Assembly: GCA_944321175.1 (NCBI GenBank)
Contig: CALUKI010000001.1
Coordinates: 51,835-115,834, forward strand
Source: an uncultured Alistipes sp.
Lineage (GTDB): Bacteria > Bacteroidota > Bacteroidia > Bacteroidales > Rikenellaceae
Direction: 5' to 3'
Length of the DNA: 64,000 bases
The position numbers and the translations under genes are program-made. The notes beneath the pieces are model-generated. The model saw nothing but the letters and a program-made list of their open reading frames with translations, was not told the DNA's origin and did not search any database. The stretch's first letter is position 1. Each line of letters begins with the position of its first letter. This document shows, in pieces, positions 25,849 through 35,194 of the stretch.

Positions 25849-26868
25849 ATGGGAATTTTTTCGTTGACACAAGAGCTGGCCATCGACCTCGGCACGGCCA
25901 ATACCCTGATCATCCACAACGGTCGCGTGGTGGTCGACGAGCCTTCGATCGTGGCCATCGACGCCCATTCGGGGAAACTGGTCGCCATCGGCGAGAAGGC
26001 CCGCCAGATGCATGAAAAGACGAACCCCAACATCAAAACCATCCGGCCCCTCAAAGATGGCGTAATCGCCGATTTTACCGCGACGGAGCTGATGTTGCGC
26101 GGAATGATCAAGAAGGTCAAAATGTCGGGGCATCTCTTTTCGCCGTCGCTCAAAATGGTCATCTGCATCCCTTCGGGATCGACAAACGTCGAAATACGCG
26201 CCGTGCGCGATTCGGCCGAGCACGCCGGCGGCCGCGAGGTGTACATGATCTACGAACCGATGGCCGCCGCTCTCGGTGCCGGTCTCGATGTCGAGGCACC
26301 CGAAGGGAACATGGTCATCGATATCGGCGGCGGAACCAGCGAAATCGCCTGCATTTCGCTCGGCGGAATCGTCTGCTCCGAGTCGATCGCCGTTGCCGGC
26401 GACGTCTTTACCTCCGACATCCAGAACTATGTCCGCCAGCAGCACAACATCCGTATCGGCGAACGCACCGCCGAAGCGATCAAATGCGCCATCGGTGCCG
26501 CGGTGCCCAAGCTCGACGAAGAACCGGAAGATTTTACCGTAACCGGCCCCAACATGCTTACGGCTCTTCCGCAGAGCGTATCGCTGAACTACAACGAAAT
26601 CGCATACGCCCTCGAAAAGTCGCTCGTCAAACTCGATGCAGCCCTGATGAAGGTGCTCGAAACCATGCCGCCGGAACTCTATGCCGACATCGTCAAGAAC
26701 GGCGTCTATCTGGCCGGCGGCGGCGCGCTGATCAAAGGGCTCGACAAACGCCTGACCGAAAAAACGGGACTGCCGTTCCATATTGCCGAGGATCCGCTGC
26801 GCGCCATCGCACGCGGTACGGGAATTGCCCTGAAAAACATCGACCGGTTCTCCTTCCTCATGAAATAG
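25849..26868 (+). CDS. mreB: Rod shape-determining protein MreB
   Basis: A 339-residue bacterial actin. Phosphate 1 motif D-L-G-T-A-N-T at about residue 14, phosphate 2 I-D-I-G-G-G-T-S-E at about 160, and the adenosine motif L-A-G-G-G-A-L-I near 288 are all present. It forms membrane-attached filaments that guide cell-wall elongation. It heads the mreBCD-mrdA-rodA run, the normal order in the phylum. Confidence 0.97.
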   Translation: MGIFSLTQELAIDLGTANTLIIHNGRVVVDEPSIVAIDAHSGKLVAIGEKARQMHEKTNPNIKTIRPLKDGVIADFTATELMLRGMIKKVKMSGHLFSPSLKMVICIPSGSTNVEIRAVRDSAEHAGGREVYMIYEPMAAALGAGLDVEAPEGNMVIDIGGGTSEIACISLGGIVCSESIAVAGDVFTSDIQNYVRQQHNIRIGERTAEAIKCAIGAAVPKLDEEPEDFTVTGPNMLTALPQSVSLNYNEIAYALEKSLVKLDAALMKVLETMPPELYADIVKNGVYLAGGGALIKGLDKRLTEKTGLPFHIAEDPLRAIARGTGIALKNIDRFSFLMK

Positions 26869-27016
26869 GCGGCATCCCGAACCTCCTGCAACAGCTTCCC
26901 GTTTGCAGAGCTCGGCAACGCCGCAGCACTGAAGACGGGAAGTTCCATTCACCCAAAGCGCAACACGCCGCCCGCAGCCATCGGCGGAGAGGCACAACAA
27001 GCATAAAGTCCGGACC

Positions 27017-27865
27017 GTGTACAGACTACTCGAATTTCTGCGAAGCACCTATGTCGCCCTGCTCTTCATTGTCATCGAAGCGGTGGCGATCGGATATTAT
27101 GCCCGCTCTTCCCAGTTCACACAGGCTCGGATCCTCACGCAATCGAACCGCCTCGTCGGAAGCATTCACGGACTATTCCGCAATACGCGGCATTTTTTCT
27201 CCCTGCCCGCCGCGAACAGGGAACTCCTCGAACGCGTCGTATCGCTCGAAAACGAACTTTCGCTCTATCGCGAACAGGCTATCTATGCGGCACTCGACAC
27301 GCTGGAGTCGCCGCTCGCCGGCCCCTATCAATATGCTTCGGCACGGGTCGTGGCCAATTCGATCAACAAACAGGAGAATTTCATCACGCTCAACAAGGGC
27401 CTCGACTACGGCATCTCGCCCGAAATGGCCGTCGTCACCCCCACCGGCGAAATGGTCGGATACATCGCAAGCTGTTCCGACCGTTATTCGGTTGCCGTAT
27501 CGATTCTCAACACCTCCTTCCGGGCCAGCGGCGAGGTCGTCGGCGACGGGCACTACGGGGCAATCCACTGGGACGGGTTCGACGCCGGCCACGTCTCGAT
27601 GAGCGACCTTTCGAAATATGCGCAGATCGAACGCGGCGATACGATCGTCTCGGCGAACATCTCGAACTACTTCCCCGCAGGCATCCGCATCGGGACGGTC
27701 GAATCGTTCGAGCTGAACGAAACCCGAACGGCATACAACGTGCGGGTGCGGCTTGCGGCCGACATGACGGCCCTGCACGATGTGATCCTCATCAAGAATC
27801 AGGACCTCGACGAGCTCCACCTCCTCAATGCGAACGTGCAGGACAATTCCTCACCTAACAACTGA
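27017..27865 (+). CDS. mreC: Rod shape-determining protein MreC
   Basis: A 282-residue periplasmic scaffold anchored by one N-terminal membrane segment (about 9-28), with a coiled coil at about 65-90 and the MreC beta domain after it (N-K-G-x-x-x-G-I region at about 122). It links MreB and the wall synthases. The start is GTG, with no in-frame ATG between it and the preceding sequence; the membrane segment begins right after. The gap to mreB is 148 bp, the largest in the operon. Confidence 0.93.
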   Translation: MYRLLEFLRSTYVALLFIVIEAVAIGYYARSSQFTQARILTQSNRLVGSIHGLFRNTRHFFSLPAANRELLERVVSLENELSLYREQAIYAALDTLESPLAGPYQYASARVVANSINKQENFITLNKGLDYGISPEMAVVTPTGEMVGYIASCSDRYSVAVSILNTSFRASGEVVGDGHYGAIHWDGFDAGHVSMSDLSKYAQIERGDTIVSANISNYFPAGIRIGTVESFELNETRTAYNVRVRLAADMTALHDVILIKNQDLDELHLLNANVQDNSSPNN

Positions 27866-27872
27866 CACGCCC

Positions 27873-28391
27873 ATGTACCGGACCATACAATATGTCTTGC
27901 TCTTCCTCGTGGCGGCAGCCTTGCAGATCTTTCTGTTCAACAACCTGTCGCTGAGCGCCTATCTCAACCCGCTCGTATATGTGGTTTTCATTGCGCTGCT
28001 GCCGATGGAGTGCTCGCCGCTGGCCATGCTGCTGAACGGCGTGGCGATGGGGGTGGCGATGGATTGGACGATGGGCGCCGCCGGAGTGAATACCATCGCT
28101 ACGGTCTTCATCGCCTTCATCCGGATCCATCTGCTCAATTTCGTCTGCGGAAAAGAGAATGTCCATGACGGGGGCGTCCCGTCGTCCCGCAGACTCGGAG
28201 ACAAGAATTTTCTGAAATATCTGACGCTCGTCGTTCTGATCCACAATGCGATCTTCTTCTATATGGAGGCGCTTTCGTGGTCCCACGCTCTGCTCACACT
28301 GCTCAGGCTGTGCACAAGTGCGGCCGTCGGGGTACTCTTCTGCTGGCTCATCGCCCAACTCTTCACAAACAGACTCTCCCTGCGCATATGA
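27873..28391 (+). CDS. mreD: Rod shape-determining protein MreD
   Basis: A 172-residue inner-membrane protein with about five hydrophobic segments. Position between mreC and mrdA and length (about 160-175) support the call, as MreD is poorly conserved in sequence. ATG at 27873 starts 7 bp after the mreC stop. Its stop overlaps the start of mrdA in ATGA, so translation is coupled. Confidence 0.88.
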   Translation: MYRTIQYVLLFLVAAALQIFLFNNLSLSAYLNPLVYVVFIALLPMECSPLAMLLNGVAMGVAMDWTMGAAGVNTIATVFIAFIRIHLLNFVCGKENVHDGGVPSSRRLGDKNFLKYLTLVVLIHNAIFFYMEALSWSHALLTLLRLCTSAAVGVLFCWLIAQLFTNRLSLRI

Positions 28392-30223
28392 TCGACAGCC
28401 GTGAAGGATATGCGCGCATGCGCACATTGCAGGTGGTGGTGCTGCTCATTTTCGGCGTCATCATCCTGCGGCTCGCATATATCCAGCTCTTCGACTCCCG
28501 CTACGAGGAGCTCGCGCGCGGAAATACGCTGCGTCAGGTCGTTCAGTATCCGCCGCGCGGTGAGATCTTCGACCGGAACGGAGAGTATCTCGCCCAGAAC
28601 AGGCCCTGCTACGACCTGATGGTGCTTTATCGGGAACTGCCGCAGGCGGGATTCGACACCGTGCGGCTGCTCGACATGCTGGGGATCTCGCGCACGAAGC
28701 TCGACCGGGCGCTGCGCAACGCCCGCAGCAATCCCCGCATTCCGCAGATCGTCACCAATTTCCTCTCCAGCGAAACGAAACTGCGGCTCGACGAAAGCAA
28801 CCTGCCCGGATTCTACACCGTCTACCGAACCATCCGCCGTTACCCGCGCAAGATCGGCGGGAATCTCCTCGGCGACGTGGGCGAGATTAACGACGCCCAG
28901 CTTAAGCTGTCCCGTTACGCAGGGTACCGTACGGGAGATTATATCGGGCAAAGCGGCGTGGAACGCTCCTACGAAGAGGTGCTGCGGGGGAAGAAAGGGG
29001 TGAAGATCATCGAACGCGATGCACACGGCGTCGTCAAGGGATCCTACATGGACGGCATGTTCGACTCCCTGCCCGAACCCGGAAAATACATCGTCACGAC
29101 GATCGACGCCCGGCTGCAGACCTTCGCCGAAGAGCTGATGCGCGGCAAGGTCGGAGCGGCCGTAGCCATCGAACCCGCTACGGGCGAGATTCTGATGATG
29201 GTCTCCTCACCGACGTTCGATCCCGACGACATGGTCGGACGCGACAGGGGCAACAACTACATGAAGATGCTCTACAACAAGCGGCGCCCGATGTTCAACC
29301 GCGCCGTAAGTGCGAAGTATCCCCCCGGTTCGACGTTCAAGCTCGTACAGGGGCTCATCGGGCTGCAGGAGGGCGTGCTGTCCCCCTCAACCGCATATTC
29401 CTGTCACGGAGGATTCCGCTACGGCCGACGAATCATGAAATGCCACGAGCACGCCTCGCCGCTCGATCTGCGCGATGCCGTGGCAAATTCGTGCAACGCC
29501 TACTTCTGCCATGTGCTGCGCAGCATTGTCGAGAACCCGAAATACGAAGATGTCGAGCATGGATTCGACGTCTGGAAAAGCTATGTCAACAGGCTCGGAT
29601 TCGGGCGCAAACTCGGTTCCGATTTCCTCGATGAAGGCGCCGGATATGTCCCCGGCAGCGAATTCTACGACGACGCCTATCACGGTTCGTGGAACGCCCT
29701 GACCGTAATCTCGCTCTCCATCGGTCAGGGAGAATTGGGATGCACCCCGCTGCAAATGGCCAATCTCGCGGCAATCCTCGCCAACAGAGGGTACTATTAT
29801 ATTCCGCACATCGTCAAGCGTATCGAAGGGGCCGATTCGATCGACCGGAGATTCTACGAACGGCAATATACCGGCATCGACACCCGCCATTTCGAACCGA
29901 TCGTCGAGGGCATGTGGCGGGGAGTCAACGTCGCCGGAACCTCGACAATGGCACGTCTCGACGGCTGGGACGTATGCGGCAAAACCGGCACGGCCCAGAA
30001 CCCGCACGGACGCGACCATTCGACCTTCCTCTCCTTCGCACCGAAAGACAATCCCCGGATCGCCATCTCGGTCTATGTCGAGAACGGCGGATTCGGCGCA
30101 ACCATCGCGCTCCCGATCGCTTCGCTTCTGGAGGAGTATTATCTCACGGATACCATTACCCGGCCCTGGCTGCTCGACAGGGTAAAGCAAATGCAAATCC
30201 ACTATCCGGCCTATGCAAAGTAG
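28388..30223 (+). CDS. mrdA: Penicillin-binding protein 2 (elongasome transpeptidase)
   Basis: A 611-residue class B penicillin-binding protein. One membrane segment (about 13-33), the PBP dimerisation domain (R-G-E-I-F-D-R-N-G at 57-65), then the transpeptidase domain with the active serine in S315-T-F-K318, S-C-N, and K-T-G-T-A. It cross-links peptidoglycan during elongation together with RodA. The ATG at 28388 overlaps mreD by 4 bp. It in turn overlaps rodA by 11 bp. Confidence 0.96.
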   Translation: MIDSREGYARMRTLQVVVLLIFGVIILRLAYIQLFDSRYEELARGNTLRQVVQYPPRGEIFDRNGEYLAQNRPCYDLMVLYRELPQAGFDTVRLLDMLGISRTKLDRALRNARSNPRIPQIVTNFLSSETKLRLDESNLPGFYTVYRTIRRYPRKIGGNLLGDVGEINDAQLKLSRYAGYRTGDYIGQSGVERSYEEVLRGKKGVKIIERDAHGVVKGSYMDGMFDSLPEPGKYIVTTIDARLQTFAEELMRGKVGAAVAIEPATGEILMMVSSPTFDPDDMVGRDRGNNYMKMLYNKRRPMFNRAVSAKYPPGSTFKLVQGLIGLQEGVLSPSTAYSCHGGFRYGRRIMKCHEHASPLDLRDAVANSCNAYFCHVLRSIVENPKYEDVEHGFDVWKSYVNRLGFGRKLGSDFLDEGAGYVPGSEFYDDAYHGSWNALTVISLSIGQGELGCTPLQMANLAAILANRGYYYIPHIVKRIEGADSIDRRFYERQYTGIDTRHFEPIVEGMWRGVNVAGTSTMARLDGWDVCGKTGTAQNPHGRDHSTFLSFAPKDNPRIAISVYVENGGFGATIALPIASLLEEYYLTDTITRPWLLDRVKQMQIHYPAYAK

Positions 30224-31649
30224 AATCAAAGAGGGGCTGTTCCAAGGGGTCGATTTCCTGACCGTCCTCTACTACCTGCTGCTTGTCGCGGCCGGCTGCA
30301 TCTGCATTACGGCCGCCTCCTACGACGAAGAGTCCGCCAGTTTCTTCGCCTTCTCGCACTTCTACATCAAACAGTATCTCTGGGTCGGTGCCGTGCTCAT
30401 CGTCGCGCTCATCGTGCTGCTGCTCGATGTGCGCTTCTACCACATGTGGGCATACCCGCTCTATATTGCCGGCATTGCCGTCATGGTCGGCGTGCTGATC
30501 GCCGGCAAGGAGGTAAACGGCGCAAAATCGTGGATCGAACTGGGCTCCTTCCGCATACAGCCCGTCGAATTCGTCAAGATCGCAACGGCGCTCGCGCTTG
30601 CCCGCGTCATGAGCAACTACTCCTTCTCGATCAACCGTGCCGGCGACCTGCTGCGTGTCGGCTTTATCATCGGATTGCCGATGCTGCTGACCATCCTCCA
30701 GAACGATACGGGATCGGGAGTCGTCCTCGGGGCCTTTCTCTTCGTCCTCTATCGCGAAGGGCTCAACAAATGGCTCTGCATTCCCATACTCCTCATCGCC
30801 GCACTCTTCATCGTCTCTTTCCTGCTGACACCCATGACGCTGCTCATCCTCCTCATTCTGATCTGCACCCTCTCGGAGGCGATGATGAACGGCAAATGGC
30901 GATCGCGCATCATCTATCTCGCCGCACTGGCTCTCGCCTCGACCCTCCTCTGCGCCCTGATGGCCCTGATCGCACCCAACACGATGAACATCTACCGCTG
31001 TCTGCTTGTCGTTACGCTGCTCTCGCTGCCGCTCATCGCCATCTACGCATACCGGACCCGACTGATGAACATCTTTCTGATGATCCTGCTCTTCGTCGGA
31101 TCGATGGCGTTCGTTCCCGCCACCGACTATATCTTCCAGTCGGTGCTCAAGGAGCACCAGCAAAAACGGATCCTCAGCTTTCTGGGAATCGTCAACGACC
31201 CCCGCGACATAGACTACAATGTCAACCAGTCGAAAATCGCAATCGGTTCGGGCGGATTCTCCGGCAAGGGCTTCCTGCAGGGCACCCAGATCAAGTACAA
31301 CTTCGTACCGGAAAAACACACCGACTTCATCTTCTGCACCGTCGGCGAAGAGTGGGGATTCATCGGGGCGGTCTTCGTCCTCGGCATCATGTGCCTGCTG
31401 CTGTTGCGGCTCATGAAGATGGGCGAGCGGCAGGAGGAGCCCTTCGGCCGCGTATATTGCTACAGCGTCGCCGCCATCCTGCTCTTCCATATTCTCGTGA
31501 ATGTCGGCATGACCGTCGGGCTGGTTCCCGTCATGGGAATCCCGCTTCCGTTCATGAGCTACGGCGGATCGTCGCTGCTGGCCTTTACGATCCTGCTCTT
31601 TATCGCCATTCGTCTCGATGCCTCGACCCGGCAGTTCCCGTCGAATTAA
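30213..31649 (+). CDS. rodA: Rod shape-determining protein RodA (SEDS glycosyltransferase)
   Basis: A 478-residue multi-pass membrane protein of the SEDS family, which polymerises lipid II into glycan strands. The SEDS signatures G-A-K-S-W-I-E-L near residue 105, K-H-T-D-F-I-F near 368 and the C-terminal G-I-P-L-P-F-M-S-Y-G-G-S-S are present. It is somewhat longer than E. coli RodA (370) owing to extra membrane segments in the middle, as usual in the phylum. It overlaps the end of mrdA and closes the operon. Confidence 0.95.
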   Translation: MQSRIKEGLFQGVDFLTVLYYLLLVAAGCICITAASYDEESASFFAFSHFYIKQYLWVGAVLIVALIVLLLDVRFYHMWAYPLYIAGIAVMVGVLIAGKEVNGAKSWIELGSFRIQPVEFVKIATALALARVMSNYSFSINRAGDLLRVGFIIGLPMLLTILQNDTGSGVVLGAFLFVLYREGLNKWLCIPILLIAALFIVSFLLTPMTLLILLILICTLSEAMMNGKWRSRIIYLAALALASTLLCALMALIAPNTMNIYRCLLVVTLLSLPLIAIYAYRTRLMNIFLMILLFVGSMAFVPATDYIFQSVLKEHQQKRILSFLGIVNDPRDIDYNVNQSKIAIGSGGFSGKGFLQGTQIKYNFVPEKHTDFIFCTVGEEWGFIGAVFVLGIMCLLLLRLMKMGERQEEPFGRVYCYSVAAILLFHILVNVGMTVGLVPVMGIPLPFMSYGGSSLLAFTILLFIAIRLDASTRQFPSN

Positions 31650-31972
31650 CATTCGCTTAACACGCCGGATTGTTAAGGAACCGTTAAATCTCGACCGTGC
31701 AGGGTGCGGCGGAGCCTCCGATCTCGTATATTTGCACAATTCGAAAAAGATTGCGACGGCCGGAGGGGAGGGGCCGAGACGGCAGAGGGCCGTCGGGATA
31801 GCCCGACAAGAGCGCAAGAAAGCGAAAACCGATCCTGCGGAACGGCCGTTGAAGAGAGTCCGGACGATCTCCGACAAGCGATGGACGCCGCCCGAAGCAG
31901 GAGCTCTTCGCCGGCCCATGTCCGGCAAAGACCATAACATACCGAAAAGAAACATAAAAGCAACAGCGAAAC
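31650..31972 (+). promoter_or_regulatory. Leader region of the P-type ATPase with a -7 box at 31727-31734
   Basis: No gene is seen in these 323 bp. A short dyad (ttaacacgccggattgttaa) lies just after rodA at 31656-31675. TATATTTG at 31727-31734 is the likely promoter of the ATPase, giving a leader of about 235 bases that is rich in purines. No named riboswitch is recognised in it. Confidence 0.5.
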
Positions 31973-34549
31973 ATGATCTCCTACGATCCGAAAGGCCTTA
32001 CGACAGGGCAGGCGGCGGCCAGCCGCGACGCCCATGGACAGAATATCATTACGCCGCCGCGCGACGACTCCGCATGGAAACTGCTTGCCGAGAAATTCTG
32101 CGACCCGATCATCGTCATCCTCCTTATCGCCGCCGCACTCTCGCTGGTCATGTCCTTCATCGAAGGGCATTACACCGAGACCATCGGCATCGTCTGTGCC
32201 ATTCTGCTGGCCACCTGTGTCGGGTTTCTTTTCGAATGGGACGCCATGCGGCGTTTCCGCCGGCTCAATCAGGTCAACGACGACCAGCCCGTCAAGGTGC
32301 GGCGCAACGGGGTCATGACCGAAATTCCCCGCCGCGAGGTGGTCGTCGGCGATCTGGTAAGCCTCGAAACCGGAGAGACGATCCCTGCCGACGGAGAGCT
32401 CGTCGAGGCCGTCTCGCTGCAGGTCGATGAATCGACCCTCACGGGCGAACCCCAGACCGACAAGTTCGTCGATGAAGCGCTGTTCGATCCCGAAGCGACC
32501 TACCCCTCCAACCGGCTGCTGCGCGGCACAACCGTCCGCGACGGATACGGCATGATGGTCGTCACGGCCGTCGGCGACGCCACCGAAGCCGGCCGCGTGA
32601 CGGAGCAATCGACCATCGAAAGCGGCGAACAAACGCCCCTGCACAGGCAATTGACCCGTCTGTCGCACCAGATCGGCAAAATAGGAATCACGCTTTCGGT
32701 TCTCATCTTCGTCATTCTTGTCGGCAAGGCCTTCTTGGTCGAGGGTCTCGCCGAAACGTCGTGGCCCCATATCATCCGCGTCCTGCTCAACTGCTTCATG
32801 GTCTCGGTGGCGATGATCGTCATGGCCGTGCCGGAGGGGCTGCCCATGAGCATCACGCTATCGCTGGCGCTCTCGATGCGCCGCATGCTCAAGACCAACA
32901 ACCTCGTGCGGAAGATGCACGCCTGCGAGACGATGGGTGCCGTAACGGTCATCTGCACCGACAAGACGGGAACGCTTACGCAGAACCGCATGCGCGTGCA
33001 GGAACTCCTGCGTTACAACGGCACCGACGAGCGGCTGCTCGATGAACTCATCGCGGCGAACTCCACCGCCTTTCTCGACAGCAGCGGCCACGCACTGGGC
33101 AATCCGACCGAAGGAGCGCTGCTCGAATGGCTGCAGCGAAAAGGCGCGGACTATGCTTCGCTGCGCGACGGCGTGCGCATCCTCGACCGCCTGACCTTCT
33201 CGACCGAGCGCAAATACATGGCGACGCTCGTCGAACGGCGCGATACGGGTGAACGGTGGCTGCTGGTAAAGGGTGCGCCCGAAGTCGTCACGGCCCGCTG
33301 CGAGGCCGCATCGCTGCCCGATGATCTGCAGGAACGACTCTTGGGCATGCAGCGCCGCGCCATGCGGACGCTGGCGCTCGCCGCCATCGCAACGCCGGCC
33401 GAACGGATCGACGATGTGGGGGAACCGTTGCGGCTCGCCGCCATCGCCGCCATTGCCGACCCCGTGCGGGAAGAGGTGCCGGCAGCCGTTGCCGAATGTA
33501 TGAATGCCGGAATCAACATCAAGATCGTCACGGGCGATACGGCCGCAACGGCAACGGAGATCGCCCGGCAGATCGGACTGTGGAACGATGCAACGGACGG
33601 CGACGACAACCGGATGACCGGCGTGGAGTTCGAAGCGGCCGGCGACGAGGAGCTTCTCGCCCGCATCGGCCGCCTGAAGATACTCTCGCGTGCCCGTCCG
33701 CTCGACAAGCAGCGGCTCGTGCGACTCTTGCAGCAGCAGGGCGAAGTGGTTGCCGTGACGGGCGACGGAACGAACGACGCGCCGGCCCTCAACTTCGCAA
33801 ACGTCGGGCTCTCGATGGGTTCCGGCACCTCCGTCGCAAAGGATGCCAGCGACATCACGCTCCTCGACGACTCGTTCCGTTCGATCGCCACGGCCGTGCT
33901 CTGGGGGCGCTCGCTCTATCGCAACATCCAGCGCTTCATCCTCTTCCAGCTCACGATCAACTTCGCGGCGATCATCGTCTTTCTGGCCGGCTCGCTCATG
34001 GAGACCGAGATGCCGTTGACCGTGACGCAGATCCTCTGGGTCAACATCATCATGGATACGCTCGCCGCCATGGCCATGGCGTCGTTGCCGCCCCAGCACG
34101 AAGTGATGCGCGAACGGCCCCGCCGCCGCGACGAAAGCATCGTCTCGCGGGCCATGATCCGCACGATCGCCACCTGCGGAACCCTTTTCGTGGCGGTATT
34201 GCTCGGCATGCTGGGCTGGTGGCTCCACACCACCGGAGAGCCCACCATAAGACAGCTGACCGTCTTCTTCACGACGTTTGTCTTCCTGCAACTCTGGAAT
34301 CTGTTCAACGCCAAGGGATTCGAAGCCGGCCATCCGGCCCTGCACGGCATCGGGCGCTGCCGGACATTCCTGGTCGTATTGCTCCTGATCACCATCGGCC
34401 AGTGGATCATCGTCGAGTTCGGCGGAGAGGTCTTCCGCACCGTGCCGCTGACGTGGCAGGAGTGGGCATGGATCATCGGTCTCACGTCGCTCATAGCCTG
34501 GGGCGGCGAGGCGGTCCGTGCAATCGGACGCCGGCGCAACTTTTCATAA
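31973..34549 (+). CDS. Calcium-translocating P-type ATPase (PMCA-like)
   Basis: An 858-residue P2-type cation pump. In order: N-terminal cation-ATPase domain, actuator loop L-T-G-E-P (156-160), M4 motif P-E-G-L-P (287-291) with ion-binding Glu288, phosphorylation site D330-K-T-G-T, nucleotide site K-G-A-P-E, hinge G-D-G-T-N-D-A-P, and M6 with W-V-N-I-I-M-D-T. The M4 P-E-G-L-P and M6 N-x-x-x-D pattern match Ca2+ pumps of the plasma-membrane type. It exports cytoplasmic Ca2+. It is a single gene with no regulator nearby. Confidence 0.92.
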   Translation: MISYDPKGLTTGQAAASRDAHGQNIITPPRDDSAWKLLAEKFCDPIIVILLIAAALSLVMSFIEGHYTETIGIVCAILLATCVGFLFEWDAMRRFRRLNQVNDDQPVKVRRNGVMTEIPRREVVVGDLVSLETGETIPADGELVEAVSLQVDESTLTGEPQTDKFVDEALFDPEATYPSNRLLRGTTVRDGYGMMVVTAVGDATEAGRVTEQSTIESGEQTPLHRQLTRLSHQIGKIGITLSVLIFVILVGKAFLVEGLAETSWPHIIRVLLNCFMVSVAMIVMAVPEGLPMSITLSLALSMRRMLKTNNLVRKMHACETMGAVTVICTDKTGTLTQNRMRVQELLRYNGTDERLLDELIAANSTAFLDSSGHALGNPTEGALLEWLQRKGADYASLRDGVRILDRLTFSTERKYMATLVERRDTGERWLLVKGAPEVVTARCEAASLPDDLQERLLGMQRRAMRTLALAAIATPAERIDDVGEPLRLAAIAAIADPVREEVPAAVAECMNAGINIKIVTGDTAATATEIARQIGLWNDATDGDDNRMTGVEFEAAGDEELLARIGRLKILSRARPLDKQRLVRLLQQQGEVVAVTGDGTNDAPALNFANVGLSMGSGTSVAKDASDITLLDDSFRSIATAVLWGRSLYRNIQRFILFQLTINFAAIIVFLAGSLMETEMPLTVTQILWVNIIMDTLAAMAMASLPPQHEVMRERPRRRDESIVSRAMIRTIATCGTLFVAVLLGMLGWWLHTTGEPTIRQLTVFFTTFVFLQLWNLFNAKGFEAGHPALHGIGRCRTFLVVLLLITIGQWIIVEFGGEVFRTVPLTWQEWAWIIGLTSLIAWGGEAVRAIGRRRNFS

Positions 34550-34816
34550 CTCCAAATCGTAAGTATACGGAGACTTTACAACATGATCTTTCAAGTTTCT
34601 AATATCAAGTAACAAATATTTGCCCGTTTTGAATAACTTATACCCACTATAATACTATAATAGCAAAAAACAATATACCAATACACATCATTGCATAAAA
34701 TAAACCCATCTAAGATTAAGCATTACATTTTTACATTTGGAAAATCTTATAATATCAATAAGACAAAAAAATCATATATAATATTGTTTTTTCAAAAAAA
34801 CATTTATTTTTTTGCA
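34550..34816. other. AT-rich non-coding stretch marking the edge of an islet
   Basis: Base composition drops abruptly to AT-rich right after the ATPase stop and stays so until about 35320. TACATTTG at 34732-34739 is a possible -7 box for the NVEAL gene. Runs such as tataatattg and long A or T runs are frequent. No gene is seen before 34817. Confidence 0.6.
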
Positions 34817-35092
34817 ATGAAATATTGTATCGCACCCTTTAATTTTCTAACTTATGAGAAAAAACTTTTTTTAGGAGTAACAAGTTTAATTATGCTTGCT
34901 TCTGTAACAGGATTTATCTCCTATGAACAAGTAAATATTAATGATTTACTCAATGCCAACGTCGATGCATTAGCGCAAAATGAAACACAACCGGATTTAA
35001 GTGATTGCGTTTATGACGAAAATTATCAATGTATAGCTTTACATCCAACAGATCCTAATAAGGATCAAGTAAAAGATAATGCTCGATGGTAG
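34817..35092 (+). CDS. NVEAL-family small exported peptide
   Basis: A 91-residue protein. A basic stretch is followed by a hydrophobic segment (about 17-35) and then L-L-N-A-N-V-D-A-L-A at 44-53, which matches the N-V-E-A-L signature of a Bacteroidota family of small secreted peptides. The C-terminal part has C64 and C72 and is acidic. NVEAL genes often lie next to 6-bladed TolB-like propeller lipoproteins, as here (gap 102 bp to 35195). The frame extends 42 codons upstream, but that part is AT-rich and unlike the family; the ATG at 34817 is preferred. Their function, possibly signalling or competition, is not established. Confidence 0.72.
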   Translation: MKYCIAPFNFLTYEKKLFLGVTSLIMLASVTGFISYEQVNINDLLNANVDALAQNETQPDLSDCVYDENYQCIALHPTDPNKDQVKDNARW

Positions 35093-35096
35093 TCTC

Positions 35097-35132
35097 ATAT
35101 GCCTAGATTCATCAAGATGAATCTAGGCATAT
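35097..35132 (+). terminator. Strong hairpin after the NVEAL gene
   Basis: Arms 35097-35113 and 35116-35132 are perfect 17-bp complements with a 2-base gap. It begins 4 bp after the NVEAL stop; the tail (cttaatc) is not a clean T run. It could end most transcripts and thereby set the peptide-to-lipoprotein ratio. Confidence 0.65.
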
Positions 35133-35194
35133 CTTAATCATAAAAATTCAAATTGTACATTTATTCTACCATTTCATATTCATAGACAACCACC

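Noticed and set aside
34691..34816. 42-codon N-terminal extension of the NVEAL gene
   Set aside because: AT-rich, Lys/Asn/Phe-rich translation unlike the family; it also overlaps a possible promoter box.
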